Source: Phycomyces blakesleeanus NRRL 1555(-) (Eukaryota; Mucoromycota; Mucoromycetes; Mucorales; Phycomycetaceae). Taken from it: 64,000 nt of DNA. Positions within the stretch are counted from its first letter, which is position 1. Each line of letters begins with the position of its first letter. The DNA lies in assembly GCF_001638985.1 (NCBI RefSeq), contig NW_017265188.1, forward strand, positions 248,001 through 312,000, in the 5' to 3' direction. Of the stretch, positions 22,533 to 32,544 are shown one piece after another. A program made the translations under genes and the position numbers. Under the pieces are notes generated by a model, which was given only the letters and a program-made list of their open reading frames with translations, made no database searches and was not told where the DNA came from.

Positions 22533-24089
22533 TATTTTAGTATTCCGACCCAGATACTTGGGTAATGTTTCATAATATTAAATAGTTGTAGTTGTAGTCT
22601 CTCAATTAAGTATTTGTATAATAAAAGAAATATGTAGATGAAATATAATGATGCCATATATATAATGTATATGTATTTGTATATCCCATGTCATGGTGAT
22701 AATAATAAATAATCAATTATGTATATGATGATCTGTGTATTAGATAATATCATAAAGGGAGATCCGTTTGACTGGAATAGCTGAGGATATTATTTTATCC
22801 TTCAGTCTTACTCTCAGATTCAGCAGTAATCAATACTCATTCACAACAATATATAAATGAGAGCTATTTAAGAGAATGTTTTTGTTGAAATGACCAATAT
22901 AATTTAAGCATATAGTATGATAGAATGTATTTTATCCAATTAAAATAATTGTAAAACTAAAATAATATTTTATTGCCAATTAAAGAACTTTTTTCTTTCA
23001 TTCATACCAATAGAAACCTTTTTCTATTCTTTTACTACCAATTAAAATAAGGGTATAGCAGATGGGTAAATATAGCGGGATATGAATAAAAGCTAACATC
23101 AATAAGCTAATGGCAATTAAAATGTATTACTTAAAAAAGAACTAGAGATTCTACACACCCACTGAGATTTTTTTAAACTCAATGTCCAAGCTAGATTTAA
23201 ATTTGGCCTGACTAAAATTTCCTAAAGCGGAATATGAAGTGTCCGCTCGAATTTACCATAAATGGAAAAAAGGATGGATACAAAAAATCTGAAAAATGGG
23301 GGGTCCAATAATTGCAATTATAGGGTTTCAAAAAATGTTTAAAAAAAATGTTTCAAAAAAATGTTTTTATTTAGGTTTCAATAAAAAATAGTACTAGGAT
23401 TACGCGTTCTATATACTAGTAGCTAGTCTAGTGTAGCAGCCTCTCTTATGCAATAGATTGGGAGATAGACATGGTAAAAGTAAAGAAGAACGACTATTAA
23501 ACAGAAACAGTATTAGTGTTATGACCTTTGAAGTAAATAATATGGTAAATTACCTTTTTATACTAGACAGACAGTGATATATGAGACTTACCTAAAGAGA
23601 TGAGAGTAAAGTTATTAATAAAAGTAAAGGAAAAGACTGCTTATTTAGTTATGTTAGGAGTAGATACCTTATAATATCACGACAGACAGCTTAGCATAGT
23701 TTGAAGTAACTTCCTAATACAATCTCATGTTGGAATCTCCATAGAATCTAATAAAAAATATATATTAGTATCAATATGAAGTAGGGCATAATAAATATAT
23801 TACTTACTGAGGGTGTTTAGTATGATGGATGCTATCATCTTGTTAGATTACGCTTGAAACTTACCTTTCAGTCATGAGAAAAAAAAAGAAAAAGAAGGAA
23901 ACAAGTAAACAAAAAAAAATTAGCTCACATTATTTCACATGATTTTTTTAGCAGTCATTTTTTGCATGATTAAAGATATGGTACCTCAAATTAGTTTACG
24001 TTTTTCTACATCTTTCGTTCCAAAGATTTTTAAACATGGAAAATCACTTCACAACAAAGAGGAACACATTCCTCACACTGACGGCTACA
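22533..24089. other. AT-rich interior of the CACTA element, no gene seen
   Basis: Contains no open frame with recognisable content. The part near 23280-23400 (GGGGGGTCCAATAATTG, then TTTCAAAAAAATG runs) resembles 13260-13440, upstream of the other Plavaka-like gene, which suggests the nested Plavaka element may begin near here. Confidence 0.5.
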
Positions 24090-27000
24090 GACAACTGAAC
24101 ATTTGTGTGCACCGTCTGTGAAACCAAAAGAGTGTTAGGGTCCTTGCAAGGCCTCAGAAGACATTATACAAAAAAACATCCAAACGAAATGGGGGAGTAT
24201 GAGAAACTTCTAAAAAGAAGGTAAGTTAATCCTAAAAGTAGGATGAAAAATACTATATAATGTAAAGCTGAAATTGAGCATACTTTAACATTAGACCTGC
24301 TATGTTTGATGGCCCTTCTTCTTCTGCAAGCACTGCCACTGCCACTACCACTGCCACTACCAACCTGAACAGTAATAATGGACCTGCCCCAATGGAATTT
24401 ATTATTGAAAACCCTCAGGACACATATGGCTATGAAATCTCTGACGAAGACGAATATAATGATGATCACATTCTATCATAAGTAAAAATTAGTAATGCAA
24501 TATTGAAATAGATAATAACCTGTTTTTTTTTGCTGAACAGTGATTCATCAGATGACTATGATGAGACCACTGACAATGAAGACACGGACACCAGAGTAGA
24601 ATATGATAGCCAGGATCATATCGCTAGAATGGCAGCAGAAATGAGAACCTTCCAATCTCTTTCTTATGCCATGAATGCCTACTCAAACAAAGACAGCAGC
24701 AGACAGACATCGTACTGGCCTGATGACTTTGCTGACATTGTTACTGGACCCACCCGTCTGTTTAAATCGAAAGTAGAGTTTATCTTACATGCTCTCTTCT
24801 ACGGCGATAAAGATCTTGCCTCAGAAAGATCTATCAAGAAGATCATGTTTGCCATGAAGATAGTCTTGGACATCCGTAAAGAATCTGGAGTAGCACTGGA
24901 TTTTCCGACACCAAATGCTGTGATTAACTATCACAAGCAGAAAAAGAACCAGATCCCTGTTTTTCCTACTGCCAGTTTCGATGTTGTGAACCAAGACAAT
25001 GAACGACATGTACTTTGGATGAACAAACCGTCCAATTACATCAAGTTTATCATGACATGTCCCAGAAAATCATCTCAAATCTCGGCCCTTCCTGACTTCA
25101 TGGAAAACCAGCAGTTGAATCTCAACCAAGGCGAAAAGTGGAAGGAGAACCCATTGCTCCAGCACCCAATGATCACTTCAAACGGAATGAACTACTGGGT
25201 GGGTGATGTTGTCAAAGTCCAAGGCTCCCCAAACTGGTATCTCCTTAAGAAGTTCTTCACCAAGGACGGATCCATACTTGCCAATGCGTTCCAGGTTTAT
25301 GGTGGCCACGATCCTCGGCTGAACCATCCTGATGATACACACTTCCTGCGGTTTGGAAACTCTACGAACTTTGCTGTCTCTACCCTGAAGTATACCATTG
25401 AAGTTGATAGGATTATGTCTACTGTTCAAAAAGACAGCAATCTTTTCCTTGGACGTGGTTTCTCTGTTTCTTATTGCCCTGCCAAAATTGTCACCTATGC
25501 TCTTACTAGTGTTCAATCTGACTTGTGGCTCAACAAATCCCGTGTTGAAGAATTCAAGAGAAGACTTCTAGGCTCTGGTTTGATGAAAGTGGTTGTCTGC
25601 CCACTTAATCTCTATTCCAATGATACCTCTGGTAATTCAACAAAGCAGTACAACAAGTATGACAGTTACTTAATGTACTTTGCTGCGTTGTCACTTGAGA
25701 CAAGAAACAAACGAGAAAATGCTCTTTTCATTTGTATCTCAAATCATATACTGAATGCCATTGAGATGTTGCCCCATATCGTCAATGACCTCGTTAGGCT
25801 GGAGAAAGGTATTGAGATGTATTCTGAGGATTATGGTGAAGTAGTTCTTGTCATTGCGCCCCTGTTGCTCTTTATGGATGACAACCCTCGTCAATCTCAG
25901 CTTGCCATGCATAAGGGAACATCTGCCAAGAAGTTTTGCCAAAAATGCCTCATACCTTTGCCTCATATTGAACAGGGTTCCATCCCTGACACTCCGCCAT
26001 ATTCTCCAGTTGACCACCATGGGTCAGAAGAAAGAACGAGGGATTTCTTGTGCGCCTTTGCCAATGCTGATTCCCAGTCAGAGCTATATCTCAATGGGTG
26101 CGAATTGAGTTATATCAAGAATGAAAGTGAGGAATTTCTTAGACTCGAAGCCTTTGACCCTACCAAAGACATGCCTGTCAAAATTCTCCACATTATTCCT
26201 CTTGGCCTGACGAAATACTAGATGACTTTTCTCTGGAAACAGAAGATGCTGACTACAAGTGAAAAGGGGAGACTCCAGGAAGCTCTAAACTCTTACAAAT
26301 CTTGTAAGAGTTACAGCCAAACATTCAGGAACAAGCTTTGCCACACTAGTTTGTTTGTTGGACGCGATTTCAAGGAATTGATTCAAGTCCTGCCTGGAAT
26401 TATGAGCAAGCTCTTTAGTGACAAACCATCGGCAAGTTTATTCATTAAAGCCTTGCATGCATTAGGCCGCCTGTCGTCTTTGGTGTATATGCATGGAGTC
26501 GACCGGTGCTTTGACTACTATATTGCCCAGATAAAACACACTGTCACTGATGTAACGGATCTGCTTTTTCAACTGGATGTCTAGATTCTCCAAAAAGGAT
26601 TTTCTAAGCAAGACTTCACGTTCAAGCCAAAGATCCACCTTCTGCATCATATCACTGACGACATTGTTCGTTTCAGTTCCGTGCTGCAATACAAAACTGA
26701 AAACGGTGAACAGTTCAATAAGTTCATCTGCGAACATTTATTCAAGACCAACTGCCATTCCACCTCTTGAGATGTCGCTACAAGATTTGGCAAGCAATTC
26801 ATCTGTTGGCATCTTTGTAATGGAGGATCGTATGTCATAGAGAAACTAGCTGGTAATGGAACAAGATCTGTGAGAAGTTCAATTGGTGATTTTGTCAAGC
26901 TGGCCCCTGTCAATTTCCCAGGCTTTAATCTCCATTTCTTTGGTTCTCGTGTCAACAGTGACAATTCCGGGTTGTCAACTCCCACTTTGTGCGATACACT

Positions 27001-27352
27001 TGCAGGTGTTTTTCAATCAAATGGTCAATTATTCCTTGGTCAGATAAAGATCGTTCAAGCAAGAGACTCTGCAGACAGAATGAGGAAGGCGTTCTTTATG
27101 CAAAAGTACCAAATTGTTCCAAACAGCAATATAAATTGCATCTATACCCCAGCCGTGGTAACAGACAATTACAACAACATTGTGGTTCTGCCCCTTGGAG
27201 GCCTGGTTGAAGTCAACAAAGATGAAATCAACATTGTTCAGGCTGTTGATATTCACTTGTCCATCGGGTCTTCCAATAACCAAAAGTTCCTCAACATTGC
27301 AAAATTTGGCATGTTCTGGTGGATGTTGATGAACATTGCAAAAATCTATTAA
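24090..27352 (+). pseudogene. Plavaka-like transposase, copy 2, one frame with three stops
   Basis: A C2H2-finger exon lies at about 24100-24181: FVCTVCETKRV then LRRHYTKKHP, preceded at once by a stop, so its own start is lost. The transposase frame opens near 24530 and stays in phase to TAA 27350-27352. It is broken only by TAG 26219-26221, TAG 26582-26584 and TGA 26768-26770. Recognisable parts: NLNQGEKWKENPLLQHPM, the DTSGNSTKQYN signature, FMDDNPRQSQLAMHKG with the following CQKC (the DNP...H block of Plavaka), DMPVKILHIIPLGLTKY, and a C-terminal region ending in FGMFWWMLMNIAKIY. It matches copy 1 at 14198-17204. The TGA aligns with an Arg codon in copy 1. Confidence 0.85.
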
Positions 27353-27654
27353 AAAAAATGACTTATCAAAAAAAAAGTATTTTTCCCAATGGGGTTTGTC
27401 CAATAAAATCTCTTCTTTTCCAGCTCTCTTTGCTTCTCCCCCCATTTCAGATTTTTGTACCATTTAAAAATTTATCATAACACTTAAAACATTACACTAA
27501 TCCACTTTTGGCTCATTTATATCAAATTCGTACACCCAAATCTGAGCCTTAACAGGTTCAACTTAAAATTGGAACTCTAAACCAATAGAAACAGCTGTAC
27601 CGTTAGAAATTACCATAAATGAAAGAAATGTCAGTAGGTGTGTACTGCAATTCG

Positions 27655-27715
27655 CAAGAATCGCCAGCTCAATCCCAAGCTGAATCTCCAGCTGAATCCC
27701 CAGCGGAATCCCCAC
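27655..27715. repeat. Subterminal array of a 12-bp motif at the right CACTA end
   Basis: Four to five head-to-tail copies of a 12-mer close to AGCTGAATCCCC (for example CCAGCTGAATCCCCAGC) within 75 bases of the terminus. Iterated short subterminal motifs are where the accessory protein binds in plant En/Spm, so these are candidate transposase-complex sites. Confidence 0.7.
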
Positions 27716-27730
27716 TTTTTTCCCATAGTG

Positions 27731-28250
27731 TATGTAAAAACACGTAATGAACAAACTTTTGTTGGTAAAGTAGAGTAAGAAACAATGCAAAGGACGTGAT
27801 CTCACACTTATTCAAAATCGATTTAAAAAATTCTCATTGATCTACTAGCTTTTAATATCAATATTACAACTTGTAGAAATGTTTTTAAAAAAAACACTAA
27901 GGCATTCTCTCTCAGTTTGTCTTATTTTTATAAGTTAAAGAGGTATGTTCTAATAGCATATAATTGAAATTACAGCTGTAGCTTATTAAAAAAATATGTT
28001 TATATATTTATATCTTCATTAGGTTGAGTTGTGCCTTAGAAGGTTGCCTTTGCTAGGCATTCTTTACTAATATTATGTAAGAAACAAAAAAAATGTATAT
28101 TTTTTCTTATTTGAAATTTTGACAAAGTTGTTTTATATGCTGAAAATTATTGCCTTTACCAAATTTTAACAGAATTATTTTTTCATTACACAATACAGCC
28201 TCCACATTTTCTTATTCAATGTTTTGTCTTACTTGAACAGCTTTTTGTTG
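27731..28250 (+). repeat. Repeat A, second copy, right part
   Basis: Continues repeat A after the CACTA insertion, aligning with about 12663-13180 (AACAAACTTTTGTTGGTAAA, AAAGTAGAGTAAGAAACAAT). The match ends near CTTGAACAGCTTT, as in copy 1. Confidence 0.75.
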
Positions 28251-28905
28251 TGATCAAAAAAGTTTGAAGTCGGACCAAATCTTCTTTCCTCCTTTATTTG
28301 GAAGAAAAAATATTCAACTCACAAAATTATAGAAAGAAAAATTCTCTAGGCCAATAATATTGTTTGGGTACCATATTCTACCATATTTGGCTTCCAATTT
28401 TTGTAGTAGTAGAATTTTTTGTTTTATTTTGATTTTTTTGGTGATTTTTTAATTATTATAGGCCAAAAATGAAGTCACAATTACAAAAAACACCCCTTTT
28501 TTCCCATAGTGTGAAGTCATTTTTTGGTTACTCAAATCAACCCCCAACTTTCCTTAATAAATCCTTTGTCTCACTTGAATACTTTCTGACTTCCCTAACA
28601 GTTTTTTTTCTTACTTTAAAAGCCCACAAGTAGTACTGAACTTAATTTTATTCTTTATTCAGATGAAAAAAATTGAGTACAAAAACAAATTACAATATTT
28701 TGGCCTCTAAGTCAATCATATTGCTTAGGTGCCAATTTTCACCCAAAATGATACCAAAAATGTCTGGTGGTGTTTTGTTGTGATCAAAAAAGTTTGAAGT
28801 AGAACCAAACCTTTCTTCCTGCTTTATTTGAAAGAGAAAAGATTCAATTCACGAAATTACACAAAGAAAAAATATCTGGGCCAATCATATTGCTTAAGTA
28901 CAATA
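28250..28905 (+). repeat. Three degenerate direct repeats around a stray CACTA end
   Basis: The block at 28250-28350 (TTTGTTGTGATCAAAAAAG, then CTTTATTTGGAAG and GGCCAATAATATTG) recurs at 28775-28900 and, more worn, at 28610-28745 (GTCAATCATATTGCTTAGG). A relic of tandem or nested insertions. Confidence 0.6.
28400..28511 (-). mobile_element. Solo terminus of a second CACTA-family element
   Basis: Ends TTTTTTCCCATAGTG at 28511. Read on the minus strand, its first 95 bases align with the left end of the 18120 element (shared GGCCTATAATAATTAAAAAA/GGTCTATAATAATTAAAAAA core). The 3 bases after 28511 are TGA, unlike the TAT at 18117, so it is not the partner of that left end. It is the remaining end of a related copy. 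Confidence 0.7.
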
Positions 28906-28929
28906 AACAATCATATTTGGTTTCTAATA

Positions 28930-29158
28930 CACTTTTTCTGGAAATTATTGGGGCAAAAATAAAAATCAATTTGGTGCACAAACAAAAATAAATTTGGTGC
29001 AAAAATGGAATGCACCAAATGCACTAAAAAAGATGAATTAAGCAGAGAAATAGTAAAAAAATTGCACCAAATTTTATCTTTGTTTTTGCACTAAATAATT
29101 TTTTATTTTTGCACTAAATTTATTTTTATTTTTGCACCAATAATTTCTGGAAAGAGTG
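28930..29158. mobile_element. MITE, 229 bp, TA target duplication
   Basis: The left arm starts CACTTTTTCTGGAAATTATT and the right arm ends with its inverse (AATAATTTCTGGAAAGAGTG), with similarity reaching about 60-80 bases inward through TGCA-CCAAAT blocks. The outer dinucleotides are TA on both sides (28928-28929 and 29159-29160). TA duplication and long inverted arms fit a non-autonomous Tc1/mariner element. No coding capacity. Confidence 0.85.
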
Positions 29159-29663
29159 TATCTGTGGTAGTGTACTGTCCTGAATTATTTCTTTTTTACT
29201 ATTTTATATTACATTTGAGCTTGTGAAGTCCCACACAAATATAAGTGGTGTAGAATAGTGAGACTATTTTCTGGTTCGAACCTCAGTAGCCTGTCTGTAG
29301 GGAGAGATGGGTTTTGCACAAATCCTTAAATTGTTGTACCATTTATAGGACGTAGGATAAGATTCAAGGTCACTGACCATCTTAATAAAATCAGTTCTTT
29401 TCCTTTATTTTGTTGTAAGAGGGCATCTTGAGAGATCCCTGAGCAAGAATAGAGAAATAAGAGCCACCTTTTGTTGAGACAATTGCTGATAGTACTGAGT
29501 AAAATCATAAAAACTGACCACGTTACCATTTATCCCATCCCTGTGAGCCATAACCACGATATCACCAAAGACAACCTCTATTAGCTACATCCAAAATCAC
29601 TCAACACCTCCCCTCCTCTTCACACTTTCAGATCACTTGTCAAATTCTTGTTCTTGAACTGGA

Positions 29664-29685
29664 CCCCCCCCCCCCCCCCCCCCCC
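29664..29685 (+). repeat. 22-base poly-C tract
   Basis: An uninterrupted run of 22 C in otherwise AT-rich sequence. It is G22 on the minus strand and could form a G-quadruplex, or it may be an assembly-sensitive homopolymer. Confidence 0.9.
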
Positions 29686-29988
29686 ACATCCATCGCTCTT
29701 GAAATCCTTTATATATCCCCTTTGCCCAATATTAGAGAACCCATTAAGATGTGATATTTTCAAAGACTGCTAAAAAAGAATTATTAGTGAAACCCAGTCA
29801 AAAAAAAGAAAAACTCAACCACAGTTGATGAAAACATAAGTATTGTGACAAACATAAGAGAGATACATCTTAATAAACTTGGCTTTCCAAGACTTTTTCT
29901 CTTAAGTAGATATATAGAGACGACTCTTGACTATATTATGTATATGTTTGAAGGTAAAGAAACAAGCTCAAGTCTTAATAAGAACTTG

Positions 29989-30045
29989 GTGATGAAATGG
30001 AGTGAAAAACTAGAAAACTCCCAATTTTTCACTTCATTTCATCAC
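29989..30045. repeat. Near-perfect palindrome (21-bp arms, 15-base loop)
   Basis: GTGATGAAATGGAGTGAAAA (29989 on) and its inverse ending at 30045 differ at one position. A smaller palindrome, GTGAAAATT-CTA-AATTTTCAC, follows near 30117-30137 and uses the same GTGAAAA core. Together they suggest a folded-back MITE relic. No gene lies between here and 30904; 29160-30900 is otherwise AT-rich without recognisable content. Confidence 0.75.
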
Positions 30046-30903
30046 TAAATGGCCTCCCTCAGTAAAATTTTACGTCTTTTCATTGGAATTTCAATCGCCG
30101 CGTAAAGCAAAAGTGAGTGAAAATTCTAAATTTTCACTTGACAATGAGTTCTCTATTACAGTGGAATTATTTTTATTTTTTACTATGCGGCATTTCAAAA
30201 TTAGGACACGAAAATAATTTTGAGGCTGTCCTGAACGCTATATAATATAAATATTCAAAACTGGTTATTACCAGATAATCCAAAAAGGTCTTTTTGGTAA
30301 TTCTTAACATTATTTGAATGATTAAGTGAATAGCTTTTTATTATTTTTATACTGCATAGGAAGTGGGCAAACGTTTTTTTGTATTCATTATAAAAAATGA
30401 TTAAGTAAAAAGTGGGATATTTAAAAAGCGCCTTTTATATAACATTAGAAGCTAAATAAAATAAGAAAAATTGAAATTGAAGCATATTTTTATACATGTG
30501 TGTTTATAAAGAAAAGAAAAAAAGCATGCTTAATAAAAACTCACCTTTTAAGCCAGCCTTAGAGCCCTGAAAACCGTACTAAAATGTCCTACTAAAGCCG
30601 CCTTTTTACCAGTGTATCAATCAAATAAAAATTATTAAACCGTAATCAAAGAGCAGTTTATTTCCAAAAAAAAACTTTGTATATGAGTGTGCCTTTACGT
30701 ACACTTCACTCTTAAACCCGTCCAAAATAATTAGCGTACTCTTGTGTGTATATTTATCTATGAGTACAAATCAATATTGTTATTGACGCAAGACCATCAT
30801 AAACTAGTGCAAAATTCCATTGATAATATAAAATTAGTTAATAAATAATGGTGTCTTGGGTGTATAAAAAATGCCTTTTTTCCTTTTCTCTCTCTTTAAT
30901 TCT

Positions 30904-32256
30904 TTATATCGAGCCACCATCCCATGGAAGAGGACCGTCGAAGATTTTGTTATTGGTAGGGCAATGGTTGAGTAGATCAACCAGAGCAGGACATGAGTAT
31001 CGATATGCATTTCTATTTATATCGATTGGAACGAATTTAATAATTTATTCAGTAACATTTTCTTATTTTGCTTTAATTGATTTCTTTCTTACCTTCGTCG
31101 AAATGGATTTCTATCCAATTTCTTCTGTCTTAAGCCATCACGACAACCGTAAATATCATTTTGGAATGGTCCATAAGAGTTGAGTTCTTCTCCTGTTATC
31201 CATTCCGACACACCCCCAGGGTTGTAGGGTGGATCGATTCCAATATACTCAAATCTGTTTCCCCAATTTAAATTTAAATAGCTTAATTGAGTATCTTACA
31301 CCAAGGTAATTTATTTATATGATTTATTAACTTTACCTTTCTATCGGATAACGCACCGACGCACGATGAATGTCCAGAAACCGCTTCCGCTTAAACTCAA
31401 ATCCAATCACCGTCACCCGCGACGGATACTGACCGGTGATCTCCGAGAATCGACAGAGTGAAAATAGAAGGTTTTCCTGAGAATCTCGAGCAAACTCCTC
31501 AGTAACAACTCGATCCATCAAGTTTTGTTGTGTAAAATTAATATTCTTTGTAGATAGTATTTCTGCAATCTCCCAGTATGACTGAGCTTCTGAACGTGGA
31601 CCAGCTAAAGGACGTGTTTGACCACTATATCGATAAACAGGTAAAAGGTTTAGTTAGTGAAAACGAAACGAAGATAAATTAGGTACAACTTAACAATAAC
31701 TACATATATATATATATATATATATACTAGCACAAACATTTATAAATAAACTTTACCCTGTAAAAATCAAGAGAGATTCAGGATCTTTTTCTGCAGCAAC
31801 TAATCCACGGTCGATGTGTTGAATGAATGTAGGGACCTGACCATTCTTTTGGAATGATTCAAGAATCCAGTAATCATCCTGGGTAACACTGTTAAAGTCT
31901 GGGGGTCCAGAATAGATGGCGTGTCCAGCGACGATAATGGCGTGATTGAGGTCAGGTAATGGAGGAGCTGGAAGAGGGTCGTTTGAAAATACTAGGTTGG
32001 GGATGGTCTGGGAACGATAGTGGGTAAAATTAAGGAAAATACTGACAAGAAAGAATGACATTAATATGATCCAGGGGAGCTGACGCTTAGATGAGATGAT
32101 GCGCCGCCATGGATAATTGTTTTGGGTCGAAGGAGCAGTAAATGAAGTAGTGTCAATGTGCAATGGCAAGATAGATTTCCGCTTGCTATTGCTCTGTGTG
32201 TGAGGCATGACCAGGACAAAGGGGGTTGAAGGCTGACTTTCAAAAAGATTAAGCAA
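30904..32256 (-). CDS. DUF218-domain type II membrane protein
   Basis: Four exons: 31757-32256, 31337-31624, 31093-31254, 30904-31012; GT-AG introns; 352 residues. A Ser/Pro-rich cytoplasmic tail precedes one transmembrane helix near residues 58-76 (LPWIILMSFFLVSIFLNF). The DUF218 core follows: LNHAIIVAGHAIY, DPESLLIFTG, then across the junction GQTRP..GPRSEAQSYW, TEEFARDSQENLLFSLCRF, VIGFEFKRKRFLDIHR and YIGIDPPYN, ending LPWDGGSI. DUF218 proteins (SanA/YdcF-like) bind nucleotide-like ligands in bacteria; the conserved fungal form is membrane-anchored and of unknown function. The start at 32256 gives the longest product; ATG 32208 is an alternative. It shares a 290-bp divergent upstream region with the LONRF-like gene. 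Confidence 0.85.
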
Positions 32257-32544
32257 ATGTGAATGGTTGGGAAGTGACGGACGGATCCGTGGCTTGGAAG
32301 GAAAGTGATCCTAATGAAAGTACCAAATCGAGAAAGGCGGTGATTTTTTCCAAATCAGGAATTTGTCTTGATCGAGGGATGAAGTCTTGACAGATGATAT
32401 TTTCATAAAAAGGGGGAAGTTAAAGGGAGTTGGCAAGCATTTAAGCACCTTTTTTTTTCTTTATAAATAAAGGGATTTAGCTTTCAAGAGTTGCTTTTTA
32501 TACAAACTTGTTTTTTTTAATACCTAAATACATGAGCTTTGAGC

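Larger units (their letters stand above)
18120..27730. mobile_element. CACTA transposon, 9.6 kb, TIR CACTATGGGAAAAA, TSD TAT
   Basis: The left end reads CACTATGGGAAAAAA (18120 on) and the right end is its inverse, TTTTTTCCCATAGTG (ending 27730). The outer 3 bases are TAT on both sides (18117-18119 and 27731-27733), the 3-bp duplication of this superfamily. Joining the flanks recreates repeat A as seen unbroken near 12660, an independent check on both borders. Inside lie a Tnp2-type transposase (minus), a coiled-coil accessory gene (plus) and a Plavaka-like transposase (plus). The last may be a nested passenger. All three genes carry stop codons, so the copy is not autonomous. Confidence 0.88.

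Noticed and set aside
24164..24469. Minus-strand frame with Gly-Ser repeats
   Set aside because: It is the antisense of a Thr/Ala/Ser-rich stretch in the Plavaka copy 2 leader; no other support.
18120..28511. Pairing the left CACTA end with the terminus at 28511
   Set aside because: The neighbouring triplets differ (TAT against TGA), whereas 27730 has TAT and rebuilds repeat A.
29270..29300. tRNA-like GGTTCGAACCT
   Set aside because: No matching acceptor stem, D arm or anticodon arm could be drawn around it.
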